NCBI GenBank assembly: GCA_030019445.1
Contig: JASEEU010000001.1
Location: 372,001-436,000, forward strand
DNA length: 64,000 nt
DNA from: Anaerosomatales bacterium
Lineage (GTDB): Bacteria > Actinomycetota > Coriobacteriia > Anaerosomatales > Anaerosomataceae
Reading direction: 5' to 3'
Position numbers and translations under genes: made by a program. This document shows positions 42,602 to 50,734 of this stretch, one piece after another. Each line of letters opens with the position of its first letter. Within the stretch, counting starts at the first letter, position 1. The notes below the pieces were generated by a model. That model was not told the DNA's origin. It made no database searches and worked only from the letters and a program-made list of their open reading frames with translations.

Positions 42602-42678
42602 GGCCCGTTAGTCTAGTGGACGAGGACGCCGCCCTCTCAAGGCGGAGATCACGGGTTCGAATCCCGTACGGGCTACCA
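42602..42678 (+). tRNA. tRNA-Glu (anticodon CUC)
   Basis: Acceptor GGCCCGT pairs with ACGGGCT (with a G-U at the end), discriminator A, CCA encoded at 42676-42678. Anticodon arm CCGCC/GGCGG encloses CTCTCAA, giving anticodon CUC (codon GAG). The T arm contains GGTTCGAATCC. Confidence 0.95.
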
Positions 42679-42687
42679 GACCTCTCG

Positions 42688-42716
42688 CAGGCCTGAGTCA
42701 CACCGACTCGGGCCTG
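42688..42716 (+). terminator. Terminator after tRNA-Glu
   Basis: Arms 42688-42699 and 42705-42716 form a 12-pair stem (one G-U) with a 5-base loop, followed by TTGTCGTTC. Closes the tRNA operon. Confidence 0.75.
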
Positions 42717-42781
42717 TTGTCGTTCATGCGGATGATGCGGGCGCGGCAGCGCGATCCCCTCTCGGCCATGCTCCGAGACTG

Positions 42782-42790
42782 TGCTATCTT
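42782..42790 (+). promoter_or_regulatory. Extended -10 promoter of glnS (leaderless)
   Basis: TGC followed by TATCTT (42785-42790). The initiation base expected 7-8 nt downstream coincides with the A of the glnS ATG at 42798, and no Shine-Dalgarno is present. The transcript is therefore probably leaderless. Confidence 0.55.
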
Positions 42791-42797
42791 CGCACCC

Positions 42798-44498
42798 ATG
42801 GAAAACGAGACCCCCGCCCCTGCCGAACGCTCCGACTTCATCCGCGAGATCGTCGCCGCGGATGTCCGAGAAGGCCGTGTCGACGGCGTCGTCACACGCT
42901 TCCCGCCGGAGCCCAACGGCTACCTGCACATCGGGCACGCGAAGTCGATCTGCCTGAACTTCGGCATCGCGAACGAGTTCGGCGGTCGGTGCCACCTGCG
43001 CTTCGACGATACGAACCCCACCAAGGAGGAGCAGGAGTACATCGACTCCATCGAGGCCGATGTGCGCTGGCTCGGATTCGACTGGGGCGAGCACCTCTAC
43101 TTCGCGTCCGACTACTTCGAGCAGCTCTACGAGTGGGCCGTCTACCTCATCAAGCAGGGCAAGGCCTACGTGGACGACCTCTCCGCCGAGGAGATCAGGG
43201 CGTACCGGGGAACGCTGACGGAGCCGGGGACGGAGAGCCCGTGGCGCGACCGCCCCATAGACGAGAACCTCGACCTCTTCGAGCGGATGCGGGCCGGCGA
43301 GTTCCCGACCGGCAGCCGTGTCCTGAGAGCCAAGATCGATATGTCCTCCGGCAACATCAACTTCCGCGACCCGGTCATGTACCGCATCGTGCACGCGACG
43401 CATCCCCGCACGGGGGACGCCTGGTGCATCTACCCCTCGTACGATTTCGCGCACGGCCAGTCAGACGCCATCGAGGGGATCACCCACTCGATCTGCACGC
43501 TCGAGTTCCAGGACCATCGCCCGCTCTACGATTGGTTCATCGAGAACCTGCCCGTCCCGTCCACGCCCCATCAGTACGAGTTCGCCCGGCTCAACCTCAC
43601 GCACACGATGCTCTCCAAGCGCGTCTTGCTGCGTCTCGTGAAGGAGGGTCACGTCCGCGGCTGGGACGACCCGCGGATGCCCACGCTTTCCGGGCTGCGC
43701 CGGCGCGGCTTCCCCGCCGAGGGGATCCGCGAGTTCGCGGCGATGATCGGCGTGGCGCGCGCCGACAGCGTGGTTGAGATCGAGATGCTGGAACACGCGG
43801 TTCGTGACGTGCTCAATCGCGACGCGCTGCGGCGGTTCGGCGTGCTCGACCCCCTCAAGGTCGTCATCGAGAACTTCCCGGGGGGCGTCGTGGAGCACAT
43901 GGACGTCGTCAACAACCCCGAGGACCCTTCGGCCGGGACGCGCAGCGTGCCCTTCACGCGAGAGCTCTGGATCGAGCGCGAGGACTTCATGGAGGACCCG
44001 CCGAAGAAGTTCTTCCGTCTCGCACCTGGCCGGGAGGTCAGGTTGCGCTCCGCGTACTTCGTCACGTGCACCGATGTCGTGAAGGACGCCGACGGTCGCG
44101 TGACCGAGATCCGCTGCACCTACGACCCCGAGACCCGCGGCGGCAGCGCACCTGACGGGCGCAAGGTCAAGGCCACCCTGCACTGGCTCTCAGCGCCGCA
44201 TGCGGTTCCCGCGGAGGTCCGGCTCTACGACCACCTCTTCGCGAGCCCGTATCCCGGCTCTGACGGTCGTGACCTGTTCGACGACCTCGAGCCCGCCTCC
44301 GAGACGGTCCTTGAGGGGTGTTACGTGGAGCCGGCGCTCGCCCAGGCGCCCGTCGGCCAGACCGTCCAGTTCGAGCGGCTCGGCTACTTCTGCCCCGATC
44401 CGGACTCGACGCCGGAGCACCCGGTCTTCAACCGCACGCTCACGCTCAAGGACACCTGGGCGAAGCTGCGGTCGCAGGGTCGGCACGACGGTTCCTGA
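42798..44498 (+). CDS. glnS: Glutaminyl-tRNA synthetase
   Basis: Class I synthetase for Gln. [18 protein letters not shown] gives the HIGH motif and [13 protein letters not shown] the KMSKS-type motif; the C-terminal half holds the two beta-barrel anticodon-binding domains ([30 protein letters not shown]). 566 aa is normal. Most actinobacteria use GatCAB transamidation rather than GlnRS, so its presence here suggests acquisition or lineage retention. No ribosome site precedes the ATG at 42798; an extended -10 box ends 7 bases before it, consistent with a leaderless mRNA. Confidence 0.95.
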   Translation: MENETPAPAERSDFIREIVAADVREGRVDGVVTRFPPEPNGYLHIGHAKSICLNFGIANEFGGRCHLRFDDTNPTKEEQEYIDSIEADVRWLGFDWGEHLYFASDYFEQLYEWAVYLIKQGKAYVDDLSAEEIRAYRGTLTEPGTESPWRDRPIDENLDLFERMRAGEFPTGSRVLRAKIDMSSGNINFRDPVMYRIVHATHPRTGDAWCIYPSYDFAHGQSDAIEGITHSICTLEFQDHRPLYDWFIENLPVPSTPHQYEFARLNLTHTMLSKRVLLRLVKEGHVRGWDDPRMPTLSGLRRRGFPAEGIREFAAMIGVARADSVVEIEMLEHAVRDVLNRDALRRFGVLDPLKVVIENFPGGVVEHMDVVNNPEDPSAGTRSVPFTRELWIEREDFMEDPPKKFFRLAPGREVRLRSAYFVTCTDVVKDADGRVTEIRCTYDPETRGGSAPDGRKVKATLHWLSAPHAVPAEVRLYDHLFASPYPGSDGRDLFDDLEPASETVLEGCYVEPALAQAPVGQTVQFERLGYFCPDPDSTPEHPVFNRTLTLKDTWAKLRSQGRHDGS

Positions 44499-44570
44499 CC
44501 GCCACGGCGCCGGGTGCCGCCGGATTCAGGCGCGTCGTGGCTCTCCCCTCGCATCTGGCCCGCTACCTGC

Positions 44571-44576
44571 TAGAAT
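44571..44576 (+). promoter_or_regulatory. Promoter of rnpB
   Basis: TGC followed by TAGAAT (44571-44576), an extended -10, placing +1 at about 44583-44584, exactly where the RNase P RNA P1 stem begins. The -35 region (about 44548-44553) is poor. Confidence 0.65.
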
Positions 44577-44583
44577 CACACTC

Positions 44584-44923
44584 GGAGTGGGCCAGACGGC
44601 CGCGCGCCCTCGGGCGTGAGGAAAGTCCGGACTCCACAGGGCAGGGTGCCTGCTAACCGCAGGGCGCGGCGACGCGACGGAAAGTGCCACAGAAAAGGAA
44701 ACCCCCTCGGCCTCGGCCGGGAGGAGAGCTGAAACGGTGCGGTAAGAGCGCACCAGCGTCACGGCAACGTGGCGGCTTGGCAAACCCCACCTGGAGCAAG
44801 GGCGAATAGGAGCGGTCAAGGTCGGCCCGACCGACGCTCGGGTATGCCCGCGTGAGGCCGCCGGCGACGGCGGTCCCAGATAGATGGTCGTCCACGACAG
44901 AATCCGGCTTACCGGCCCACTCC
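44584..44923 (+). ncRNA. rnpB: RNase P RNA, bacterial type A
   Basis: Catalytic RNA that matures tRNA 5' ends. P1 is a perfect 10-bp pairing of GGAGTGGGCC (44584-44593) with GGCCCACTCC (44914-44923). The conserved core GAGGAAAGTCCGGACTCCA, AGAAAAGGAAACC, GAAACGGTGCGGTAAGAGC and CAGAATCCGGCTTA are all present. About 340 nt, normal for a GC-rich actinobacterium. The chelatase gene ends 11 bases downstream on the opposite strand. Confidence 0.97.
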
Positions 44924-44933
44924 ACCCACACGT

Positions 44934-46904
44934 TCAGGCGCTGCGAACGCGCTCCCTGACCGCCTCGGTGAGCGCGCCCCCGCCGATGTCGGCGAGCCGG
45001 ATGTACTCCCCGCCCGCCACGCGCGCGATCTCGCGTGCGGCGGTCCCGGATCCACGGGCGCTCGTGGTGTCGATGACGATCGTGTTGACGCGCGCCTCCT
45101 TGAGACGAGCTGCGGCATCGCGTGCGTCATTCGAGCCGATACCGTCCGCCAGTGCCACGTTGGCGCGACCATCGGTCACGAGCACGAGCCAGGGGATCAC
45201 CTCGTCGTTGCGGCGTGTCTCGGACGAGAGGAGCTCGAGCCCCTTCACGATCCCGTGCGCGAGCGGTGTGGCGCCGCCGGTGGGCAGCGACCGAAGTTTC
45301 AGCTGCGCGAGCTCGACGCTCGCCGTGGGTGCGAGGACGACCTCGGCGGTCTCTCCTCGGAACGCGACGAGTCCGACACGGTCGCGCCGCTGGTAGGCAT
45401 CGACGAGAAGCTCGAGCACCGCGGCCTTGGCGGCATCCATCCGGTTCTGCGCGCCCATGGAGCCGCTCGCGTCCACGCAGAAGACGATCGACGCGCCGAC
45501 GCGCCGGCGACGCACCTTGTTGCGGATGTCGCCCGGCTCGACGGCGATCGCCATCTCGCTGTCGCGTTCACGCTGGTAAGGCGCGGCGGCGCGCAACGTC
45601 GCGTCAAGCGCGACGTCGGCCGGCGTCCCCGGACGCGGGATCTCGGCACGCACGTACCGGCCCGAGCGGTCGTCAGAAGTGGTCTCCTGCCGCCTGCCGC
45701 CATACGAGCGCCGCATGCGGTCGACCTCCACCGAGAGCGGACGCTCGATCTCGAGCGCGGCGTCGGCGGGACCAGCGCCCTCCGACACCTCACGCAGCGC
45801 GCGGAGCGCGGCCGCGCCGTCCTCCGCACCGTCTCCCGGGGAGTCGCCGTCTGTGTCGCCGCCTTCGCCAGATCCGGCATCGCCGAGGAGGGAGCGGACG
45901 TGCGACTCGTCGAAGCGGTCTTCCTCGAAGGGGGCACGCTTCATGCGGTGCGCAAGCACCATGGGAGCCACACGTCGGATGTCGGCGGCGGTGACCTCAC
46001 GCCGATCGTGGAGGAGCGCGAACGCCGCCGCGGCTCGCGCCATGACGAGGTCAGCACGGTGTCCGTCGACGCCGAGCTCGGCGCAGACGGATGCGATGAG
46101 GAAGAGCAGGTCGTCGTCGAGCTCGATGTCGGGCAGGAGCGCCCGGGCACGGTCGAGACGGACCGCGAGGTCGGTCTCGGCGACAGCCCAACCGCGCGCG
46201 AACGCATCAGGGTCGTCCTCGAACGCGCGTCTGCGACGCATGATCTCGACGCGCTCTGCGGCGTCACCGATGCCGCGCACGTCCACGCAGAGCCCGAAGC
46301 GGTCGAGCAGTTGCGGACGGAGCTCGCCCTCCTCGGGATTCATCGTGCCGATGAGGATGAAACGCGCAGGATGCTGGTGGCGGACCCCCTCGCGCTCGAC
46401 CACGCTCACGCCGCTCGCCGCGGCGTCGAGCAATGTGTCCACGATGTGGTCGTCGAGCAGGTTCACCTCGTCGACGTAGAGCAGTCCGCGGTTGGCGGCA
46501 GCGAGCAGGCCTGGTTCGTAGCGTCGCGCTCCGTGCTTGAGAGCGTGCTCAAGATCGAGCGTGCCGACGACCCGGTCCTCGGTGGCCGAGACGGGCAGCT
46601 CCACGAGCTGCGGACGGCGCCGCATGACGGGAAGGTCGCCCTCATGGGAAGCCTCCGCGCAGCGTGAGCAGCGGTGCCGCTCCTCCACGGGATCGCACCC
46701 GTACGGACAGCCCTCGACGACATCGATCTCAGGGAGGACCGCCGCGAGCGCACGCACCGCGGTGGACTTGGCCGTGCCCTTCTGACCCCGGATGAGCACC
46801 CCGCCGACACGGGGGTCGACGGCGTTCAGCAGCAGCGCGACCTTGAGATCGTCCTGACCCACGATCGCGCTGAACGGGTACGTGCGCCCGGTGCGCTCGC
46901 TCAC
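44934..46904 (-). CDS. Fused ChlI-ChlD type magnesium/cobalt chelatase ATPase
   Basis: 656-aa protein with an AAA+ chelatase I domain (Walker A GQKGTAKS at 40-47, Walker B GLLYVDEVNLLDD) and a C-terminal von Willebrand A domain with MIDAS motif DASGSMG; an acidic linker (about 345-400) joins them. Four cysteines, 66, 70, 79 and 82 (CPYGC and CSRC), sit after Walker A. Such fused proteins serve CobN-type cobaltochelatases or related insertion systems; no CobN/BchH large subunit is in this window, so substrate and partner are unknown. GTG start at 46904 with GGAGGGG. Confidence 0.85.
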   Translation of the reverse strand: MSERTGRTYPFSAIVGQDDLKVALLLNAVDPRVGGVLIRGQKGTAKSTAVRALAAVLPEIDVVEGCPYGCDPVEERHRCSRCAEASHEGDLPVMRRRPQLVELPVSATEDRVVGTLDLEHALKHGARRYEPGLLAAANRGLLYVDEVNLLDDHIVDTLLDAAASGVSVVEREGVRHQHPARFILIGTMNPEEGELRPQLLDRFGLCVDVRGIGDAAERVEIMRRRRAFEDDPDAFARGWAVAETDLAVRLDRARALLPDIELDDDLLFLIASVCAELGVDGHRADLVMARAAAAFALLHDRREVTAADIRRVAPMVLAHRMKRAPFEEDRFDESHVRSLLGDAGSGEGGDTDGDSPGDGAEDGAAALRALREVSEGAGPADAALEIERPLSVEVDRMRRSYGGRRQETTSDDRSGRYVRAEIPRPGTPADVALDATLRAAAPYQRERDSEMAIAVEPGDIRNKVRRRRVGASIVFCVDASGSMGAQNRMDAAKAAVLELLVDAYQRRDRVGLVAFRGETAEVVLAPTASVELAQLKLRSLPTGGATPLAHGIVKGLELLSSETRRNDEVIPWLVLVTDGRANVALADGIGSNDARDAAARLKEARVNTIVIDTTSARGSGTAAREIARVAGGEYIRLADIGGGALTEAVRERVRSA

Positions 46905-46926
46905 GTCACCCCTCCGACAGCAGACA

Positions 46927-46950
46927 GCCTACCTACAGTATATGGTAGGC
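46927..46950 (-). promoter_or_regulatory. Dyad GCCTACC-N10-GGTAGGC over the chelatase -10
   Basis: 24-base inverted repeat (46927-46933 and 46944-46950). Its spacer holds TATACT on the minus strand (46937-46942), a good -10 about 33 bases before the chelatase GTG. The position suggests an operator that blocks RNA polymerase; a transcript hairpin is an alternative. A smaller CCCAC-AAT-GTGGG stem lies just upstream. Confidence 0.55.
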
Positions 46951-46997
46951 AGGCCGCTGATGCTACCCACATTGTGGGGTCTGGTGGACCTTGGAGG

Positions 46998-48011
46998 TCA
47001 GACCGACTTCCACTGGAAGCTGCCGCACTCGGCCGGAGTGCTCTCCCCCGCCTTAGGGCATGTGTTGGCGTAGACGCAGTCCTCACACGTGTAGTCGGAG
47101 AGCTGCACGTCCCCTCCCTCGTAGCCCGGAGGGGTCGCGGAAGGCGGTTCATCGGCCCCGTAGTCGCCCATGATGACGGCCTTGGGCGCCACGAACTCGT
47201 CCTCACCGATGGAGGTGCCGCGGATCATCGAGTCATCTTCTACGACAGGCTGTGCATCGGGCTCGACGACGGACTCGTCGGCCTCCACGCCCGGGACTGC
47301 GTCAACAGGCTCGGCGTCCGCCTCGGCCATCTCGAGAGACGGCTCCTCGGGCGTGACCGGTTCCACGTTCGCCCACGGCCAGCCCCCGTCAGGTGCGCCC
47401 TCCGGCTCGGTGACGCCCATCGGCTCGGCGACGTCGGTCTCAGCGGGCTCGGCAGGCTCAGCCGCGGGTGCCTCGGCGCCGAGCGATGCGATCGCGGCCG
47501 CAAGGTCGTCGGTGCTCTGTGCCGAGTCATCGTCTGTATCGCCCGGCGCCTCGACGTTGGATCCGGCTACGAAAGCGAGAGGCTCGTCAGCGTCCGGCGC
47601 GAGCGGCTCCCCGACGGACGCGACCTCCTCGGCCGGTGGCACCGACTCGGGCGCGACGATACCTTCCGACTCCAGCGACGTCGCAGCGCGCCGGAGCGCG
47701 CCCGCCAGGCCCTCGCCTTCATCGGCGGAGGGCGCCTCCACAGCGGTGGCGTCCGCCTCGGGCGTCTCCTCGGCGGGTGCTTCCCACGCGCTCGCTGACT
47801 CAGCGAGCGGTGCGGTGGCTTGCGGCACGAGGAGCACCGGGGTCGCTGCGGCCAGGTCTGCGATGAACACGTCGTGGTCTGCGGTGGTGGCGCCGCTTGC
47901 GGCAAGCGTGGAGAGCGCTGCCATGGCTTCGTCGCGAGTGTCGTAGACGGCGCTCGACAGGATGCGGAGCGAGCCGTCGGCGCGGTCACGATCAAGCAGG
48001 AAGAACGACAT
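46998..48011 (-). CDS. Acidic, Ala/Pro/Glu-rich protein with C-terminal Cys cluster
   Basis: 337 aa, function not recognised. A small folded N-terminus (MSFFLLDRDRADGSLRILSS, about 1-70) is followed by a long low-complexity, strongly acidic middle (about 70-285) and a conserved-looking end with CEDC, then VYANTC, then C in STPAECGSFQW, giving Cys spacing CxxCx5Cx9C. This may bind zinc or a cluster (inference). No signal peptide or membrane segment. ATG at 48011 follows GAGGAG. Upstream of the chelatase, on the same strand, 93 bases away. Confidence 0.75.
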   Translation of the reverse strand: MSFFLLDRDRADGSLRILSSAVYDTRDEAMAALSTLAASGATTADHDVFIADLAAATPVLLVPQATAPLAESASAWEAPAEETPEADATAVEAPSADEGEGLAGALRRAATSLESEGIVAPESVPPAEEVASVGEPLAPDADEPLAFVAGSNVEAPGDTDDDSAQSTDDLAAAIASLGAEAPAAEPAEPAETDVAEPMGVTEPEGAPDGGWPWANVEPVTPEEPSLEMAEADAEPVDAVPGVEADESVVEPDAQPVVEDDSMIRGTSIGEDEFVAPKAVIMGDYGADEPPSATPPGYEGGDVQLSDYTCEDCVYANTCPKAGESTPAECGSFQWKSV

Positions 48012-48076
48012 CACGCATCTCTCCTCGCACGCGGCACGCCGCGCTGACGGAAGCGGGCTACTCTCCATTCACCCAT

Positions 48077-48105
48077 ATGCTACGGGGTGCGTCGGTGACG
48101 GGCAA
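48077..48105 (-). promoter_or_regulatory. Promoter of the acidic Cys-tail protein gene
   Basis: Minus strand: -35 TTGCCC (48100-48105), 17-base spacer, -10 TAGCAT (48077-48082), each matching 4 of 6. Expected start about 60 bases before the ATG at 48011. Confidence 0.5.
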
Positions 48106-48133
48106 CACACGCTGATGCTCGCCACGCTGCGCG

Positions 48134-48142
48134 TGCTACCAT
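48134..48142 (+). promoter_or_regulatory. Candidate extended -10 of the DEDD exonuclease gene
   Basis: TGC then TACCAT (48137-48142), 32 bases before the ATG at 48174; no convincing -35. Confidence 0.35.
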
Positions 48143-48173
48143 AGGCGGCGACCGGACGAAAGCGCATCACCCT

Positions 48174-49865
48174 ATGCTAGCTGGTACAACCCTTTCTCAC
48201 GGCGACTTCGTCGCGGTGGACATCGAGGCTACGGGATGTCGTCCCGGCAGTGATGACATCCTCGAGATCGGCGCGGCGCGCGTCAGCGCCGGCGCGATCG
48301 TGGGACGCTTCTCGGTCCTCGTGAGACCGACCGCGCCCATCCCGCCCGCGATCCGCCATCTGACCGGTATCGACGACGAGATGGTGGCCTCGGCCGGGTC
48401 GGTCACCGACGCGATGCACGCGTTCCGGGCGTTCGCCGAGGGCGCGGTGCTCGTGGCGCACAACCACCGCTTCGACCTCGGCTTCCTCGACTACGAGGCG
48501 GAGCGCGCCTGGGGCGAGCCGTTCCAGCGCCCCATCCTCGACACGCTCGCCCTGTCGCGTCGCCTGCACCCGGAGTTGCACCGACACAACCTCCGTGCGC
48601 TCGCCGCGTTCTACGGAGCGGAGACGGTCCCGAACCACCGTGCAGAGGCCGACGCGCTCGCCACAGCGGAGATCCTGACCCGCATGCTGCCGGAACTCGA
48701 GGCCCGCGGCCTGGCGACCGCCGGCGATGCCGCGCAGCTGTGCGGGCTCGCGTGCCAGGGCGCGCTCTCCCGCAAGCTCGTCATGGCGACCGACCTGCCG
48801 GACGAACCGGGGGTGTTCCTGTTCCGGGACGCCGAGGGACGGGTCGTCTACGTCGGCAGGGCCAAGAACCTTCGTGCGCGGGTCCGCAGCTTCTTCTACG
48901 CGCCGACCGACTCGGAGCAGGCGGGGCCGGCGCTCGTTGCCTCGTCGGTCTCACATCGTGTGTGTCCATCACCCCTGGATGCTGTTCTTGTCGAGAGCCG
49001 CCTGCTCTCGCGCTATCGTCCCGGCCACCATCGAGACCACGAGCGTGGCCGCGCCGCGGTGTACGTCTACGCCGACACCCACAACCGTTTCCCGTCGGTC
49101 CGCGTCGTCCGCCGACGGTACCGTCGGGGAACGGTCATCGGTCCGCTCTCCAATCGGTGGGCTGCCGAGACGCTCGTGGAGTCGCTGAGGGCGCACTTCG
49201 GCCTGCGACAGTGCGCCCGGCGTCTGGACGGGAGCGCACCCGATCGGCCGTGCGCCCGTCGCGCCGACGGGACGTGTCCGAGCCCGTGTCTCGGCAGTAT
49301 CCCGGCCGAGGAGTACCGGGTGCGGGTGGACAGCGCCCTCGGCGTCTTCGACGGCGCGGGACCGCGGTTCCGACTTGCGCTCCAAGAGCGCCGCGAGGAA
49401 GCCGCCGCTGATCAGCGCTACGAAGAAGCGATCGGCCATCGCGATGCTCTGCGGGCATACGACCGGACCATGTCGGCGCTCAGGGTGGTACGCGAGGTGA
49501 CGCAGGATGCCGGACGTGTGGTCGTCGAGGGTGGTGACCGTGGCGCGGCGCTGCACTTCCTGCGCAACGGGTACCTCGCCCGCACGCTACGCCTCAGCCG
49601 CGCGCAGCTGGCGGGTGCGGGCTGGGAGCCGCTTATCGACCGTGCGGTTCGGCAGGCGTTCGACGAAGCCGATGACGGTCCGGGGCACCTGACCGAGCGT
49701 CAGCTGCGCGACATCTTCCTCATCCACTCGTACCGCTCCCAGCAAGCGCCGCAGGAGGTGGCGCACGCGGGTGACGCCGCGGAGACGGCCCGACGCATCG
49801 TCGCGGTCGTGCGACGCCTCATGCGGATCCCCGTGAACTCGCACGGAGCGCCTTCAGACGATTGA
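48174..49865 (+). CDS. DEDD exonuclease fused to UvrC-like GIY-YIG domain
   Basis: 563 aa. N-terminal DnaQ-type 3'-5' exonuclease (about 10-175) with FVAVDIEATG (Exo I), HNHRFDLGFLDYE (Exo II) and HRAEADALA (Exo III). Next a GIY-YIG nuclease (about 205-290: GVFLFRDAEGRVVYVGRAKNLRARV, catalytic Glu in AVLVESRLLSRYRP). A UvrC-like cysteine set follows (CARRLDGSAPDRPC, then CPSPC), matching UvrC's Fe-S ligands, and a UVR-like helix (REEAAADQRYEEAIGHRD). It lacks the UvrC RNase H and HhH parts. Actinobacterial homologues are annotated as DnaQ/UvrC hybrids. The 3' end overlaps nfo by 47 bases. Confidence 0.88.
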   Translation: MLAGTTLSHGDFVAVDIEATGCRPGSDDILEIGAARVSAGAIVGRFSVLVRPTAPIPPAIRHLTGIDDEMVASAGSVTDAMHAFRAFAEGAVLVAHNHRFDLGFLDYEAERAWGEPFQRPILDTLALSRRLHPELHRHNLRALAAFYGAETVPNHRAEADALATAEILTRMLPELEARGLATAGDAAQLCGLACQGALSRKLVMATDLPDEPGVFLFRDAEGRVVYVGRAKNLRARVRSFFYAPTDSEQAGPALVASSVSHRVCPSPLDAVLVESRLLSRYRPGHHRDHERGRAAVYVYADTHNRFPSVRVVRRRYRRGTVIGPLSNRWAAETLVESLRAHFGLRQCARRLDGSAPDRPCARRADGTCPSPCLGSIPAEEYRVRVDSALGVFDGAGPRFRLALQERREEAAADQRYEEAIGHRDALRAYDRTMSALRVVREVTQDAGRVVVEGGDRGAALHFLRNGYLARTLRLSRAQLAGAGWEPLIDRAVRQAFDEADDGPGHLTERQLRDIFLIHSYRSQQAPQEVAHAGDAAETARRIVAVVRRLMRIPVNSHGAPSDD

Positions 49866-50682
49866 TGTTCTCGGCGTCTTTGAACGGCGCCTCGCCGGGC
49901 ATCTCCATCACCGCGCATGCGGCTGTCAGCCGCGGCTCGGCGAACATCGCCTCGAAGCCCTCCAAGCCGATCGCGCCATCCCCGATCCACGCGTGGCGGT
50001 CCTTGCGGGACCCGAGCTCATGCGCGCAATCGTTGGCGTGGACGAGTCCGATCGCGTCCGTCCCGCACGCCGCTTCGAGTCGATCCATGACGGTGCGCCA
50101 TCCGTCGCGATGACCGAGGTCGAGGCCCGCCGCCCACGCGTGGCAGGTGTCGAGACAGACCCCGGTCCGTCCGCGAACGGGGCCCGGGAGCGACGCGAGC
50201 ACATCGCCGAGCTCTTCGGGCGTGGCCCCGAACGTCGTCCCCGCCCCCGCGGTGTTCTCCAGCAGGAGGCGCACGCTGTCCGTCCCTGATGCCGAGAAGG
50301 CCGCCGAGACGCCCTCTGCGATCCGCTGCGCTGCCATCGTGGGACCATCAGGAGCCGTCCCCAGGTGTGTGACGACAGCCACGGCTCCCAGCAGCTCGCC
50401 CCGGGCGAGCTCGTCAGCGAGCGCACGCACGGAGCGCTCCCGGAGCGCATCGTCGAGGGTACCCAGGTTGATGAGGTACGCCGTGTGCGTGAAGGCGGGT
50501 CCCACGCCGGCGGCCGCGAGGGCGGGTGCCAGCTCGGCGGCCTTCTCGGCACAGAGCGCCGGCGCCCGCCACTGCCGCGGGCTCTTCGCGAAGAGCTGGA
50601 TGCACTCCGCTCCGACGTCGCGCGCGTACTCGGCGGCCTTGGGATAGCCGCCTGCGGCGCTCACATGGACACCGATCCTCAT
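49819..50682 (-). CDS. nfo: Endonuclease IV (AP endonuclease Nfo)
   Basis: Trinuclear zinc TIM-barrel that cuts at abasic sites and repairs oxidised ends. Zinc ligand motifs: FTHTAYLINL, HLGTAPDG, LLLENTAGAGTTFG, GVCLDTCHAWAAG, HANDCAHELGSRKDRHAWIGDG and MEMPGE. 287 aa, normal. ATG at 50682 follows GGGAGAG. Convergent with the DEDD/UvrC-like gene (47-base overlap) and divergent from dinB with only about 50 bases between starts. Confidence 0.96.
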   Translation of the reverse strand: MRIGVHVSAAGGYPKAAEYARDVGAECIQLFAKSPRQWRAPALCAEKAAELAPALAAAGVGPAFTHTAYLINLGTLDDALRERSVRALADELARGELLGAVAVVTHLGTAPDGPTMAAQRIAEGVSAAFSASGTDSVRLLLENTAGAGTTFGATPEELGDVLASLPGPVRGRTGVCLDTCHAWAAGLDLGHRDGWRTVMDRLEAACGTDAIGLVHANDCAHELGSRKDRHAWIGDGAIGLEGFEAMFAEPRLTAACAVMEMPGEAPFKDAENINRLKALRASSRGSA

Positions 50683-50722
50683 GGACTCTCTCCCGCTTGC
50701 TGTGCGCAGACGCGCCTCGCAC

Positions 50723-50728
50723 TACACT
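50723..50728 (+). promoter_or_regulatory. -10 box of dinB (leaderless)
   Basis: TACACT (50723-50728), 5 of 6 consensus, lies exactly 6 bases before the dinB ATG at 50735, so +1 would be the A of ATG. TTGCTG at 50697-50702 is a possible -35 with a long 20-base spacer. Confidence 0.5.
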
Positions 50729-50734
50729 GGAGGC

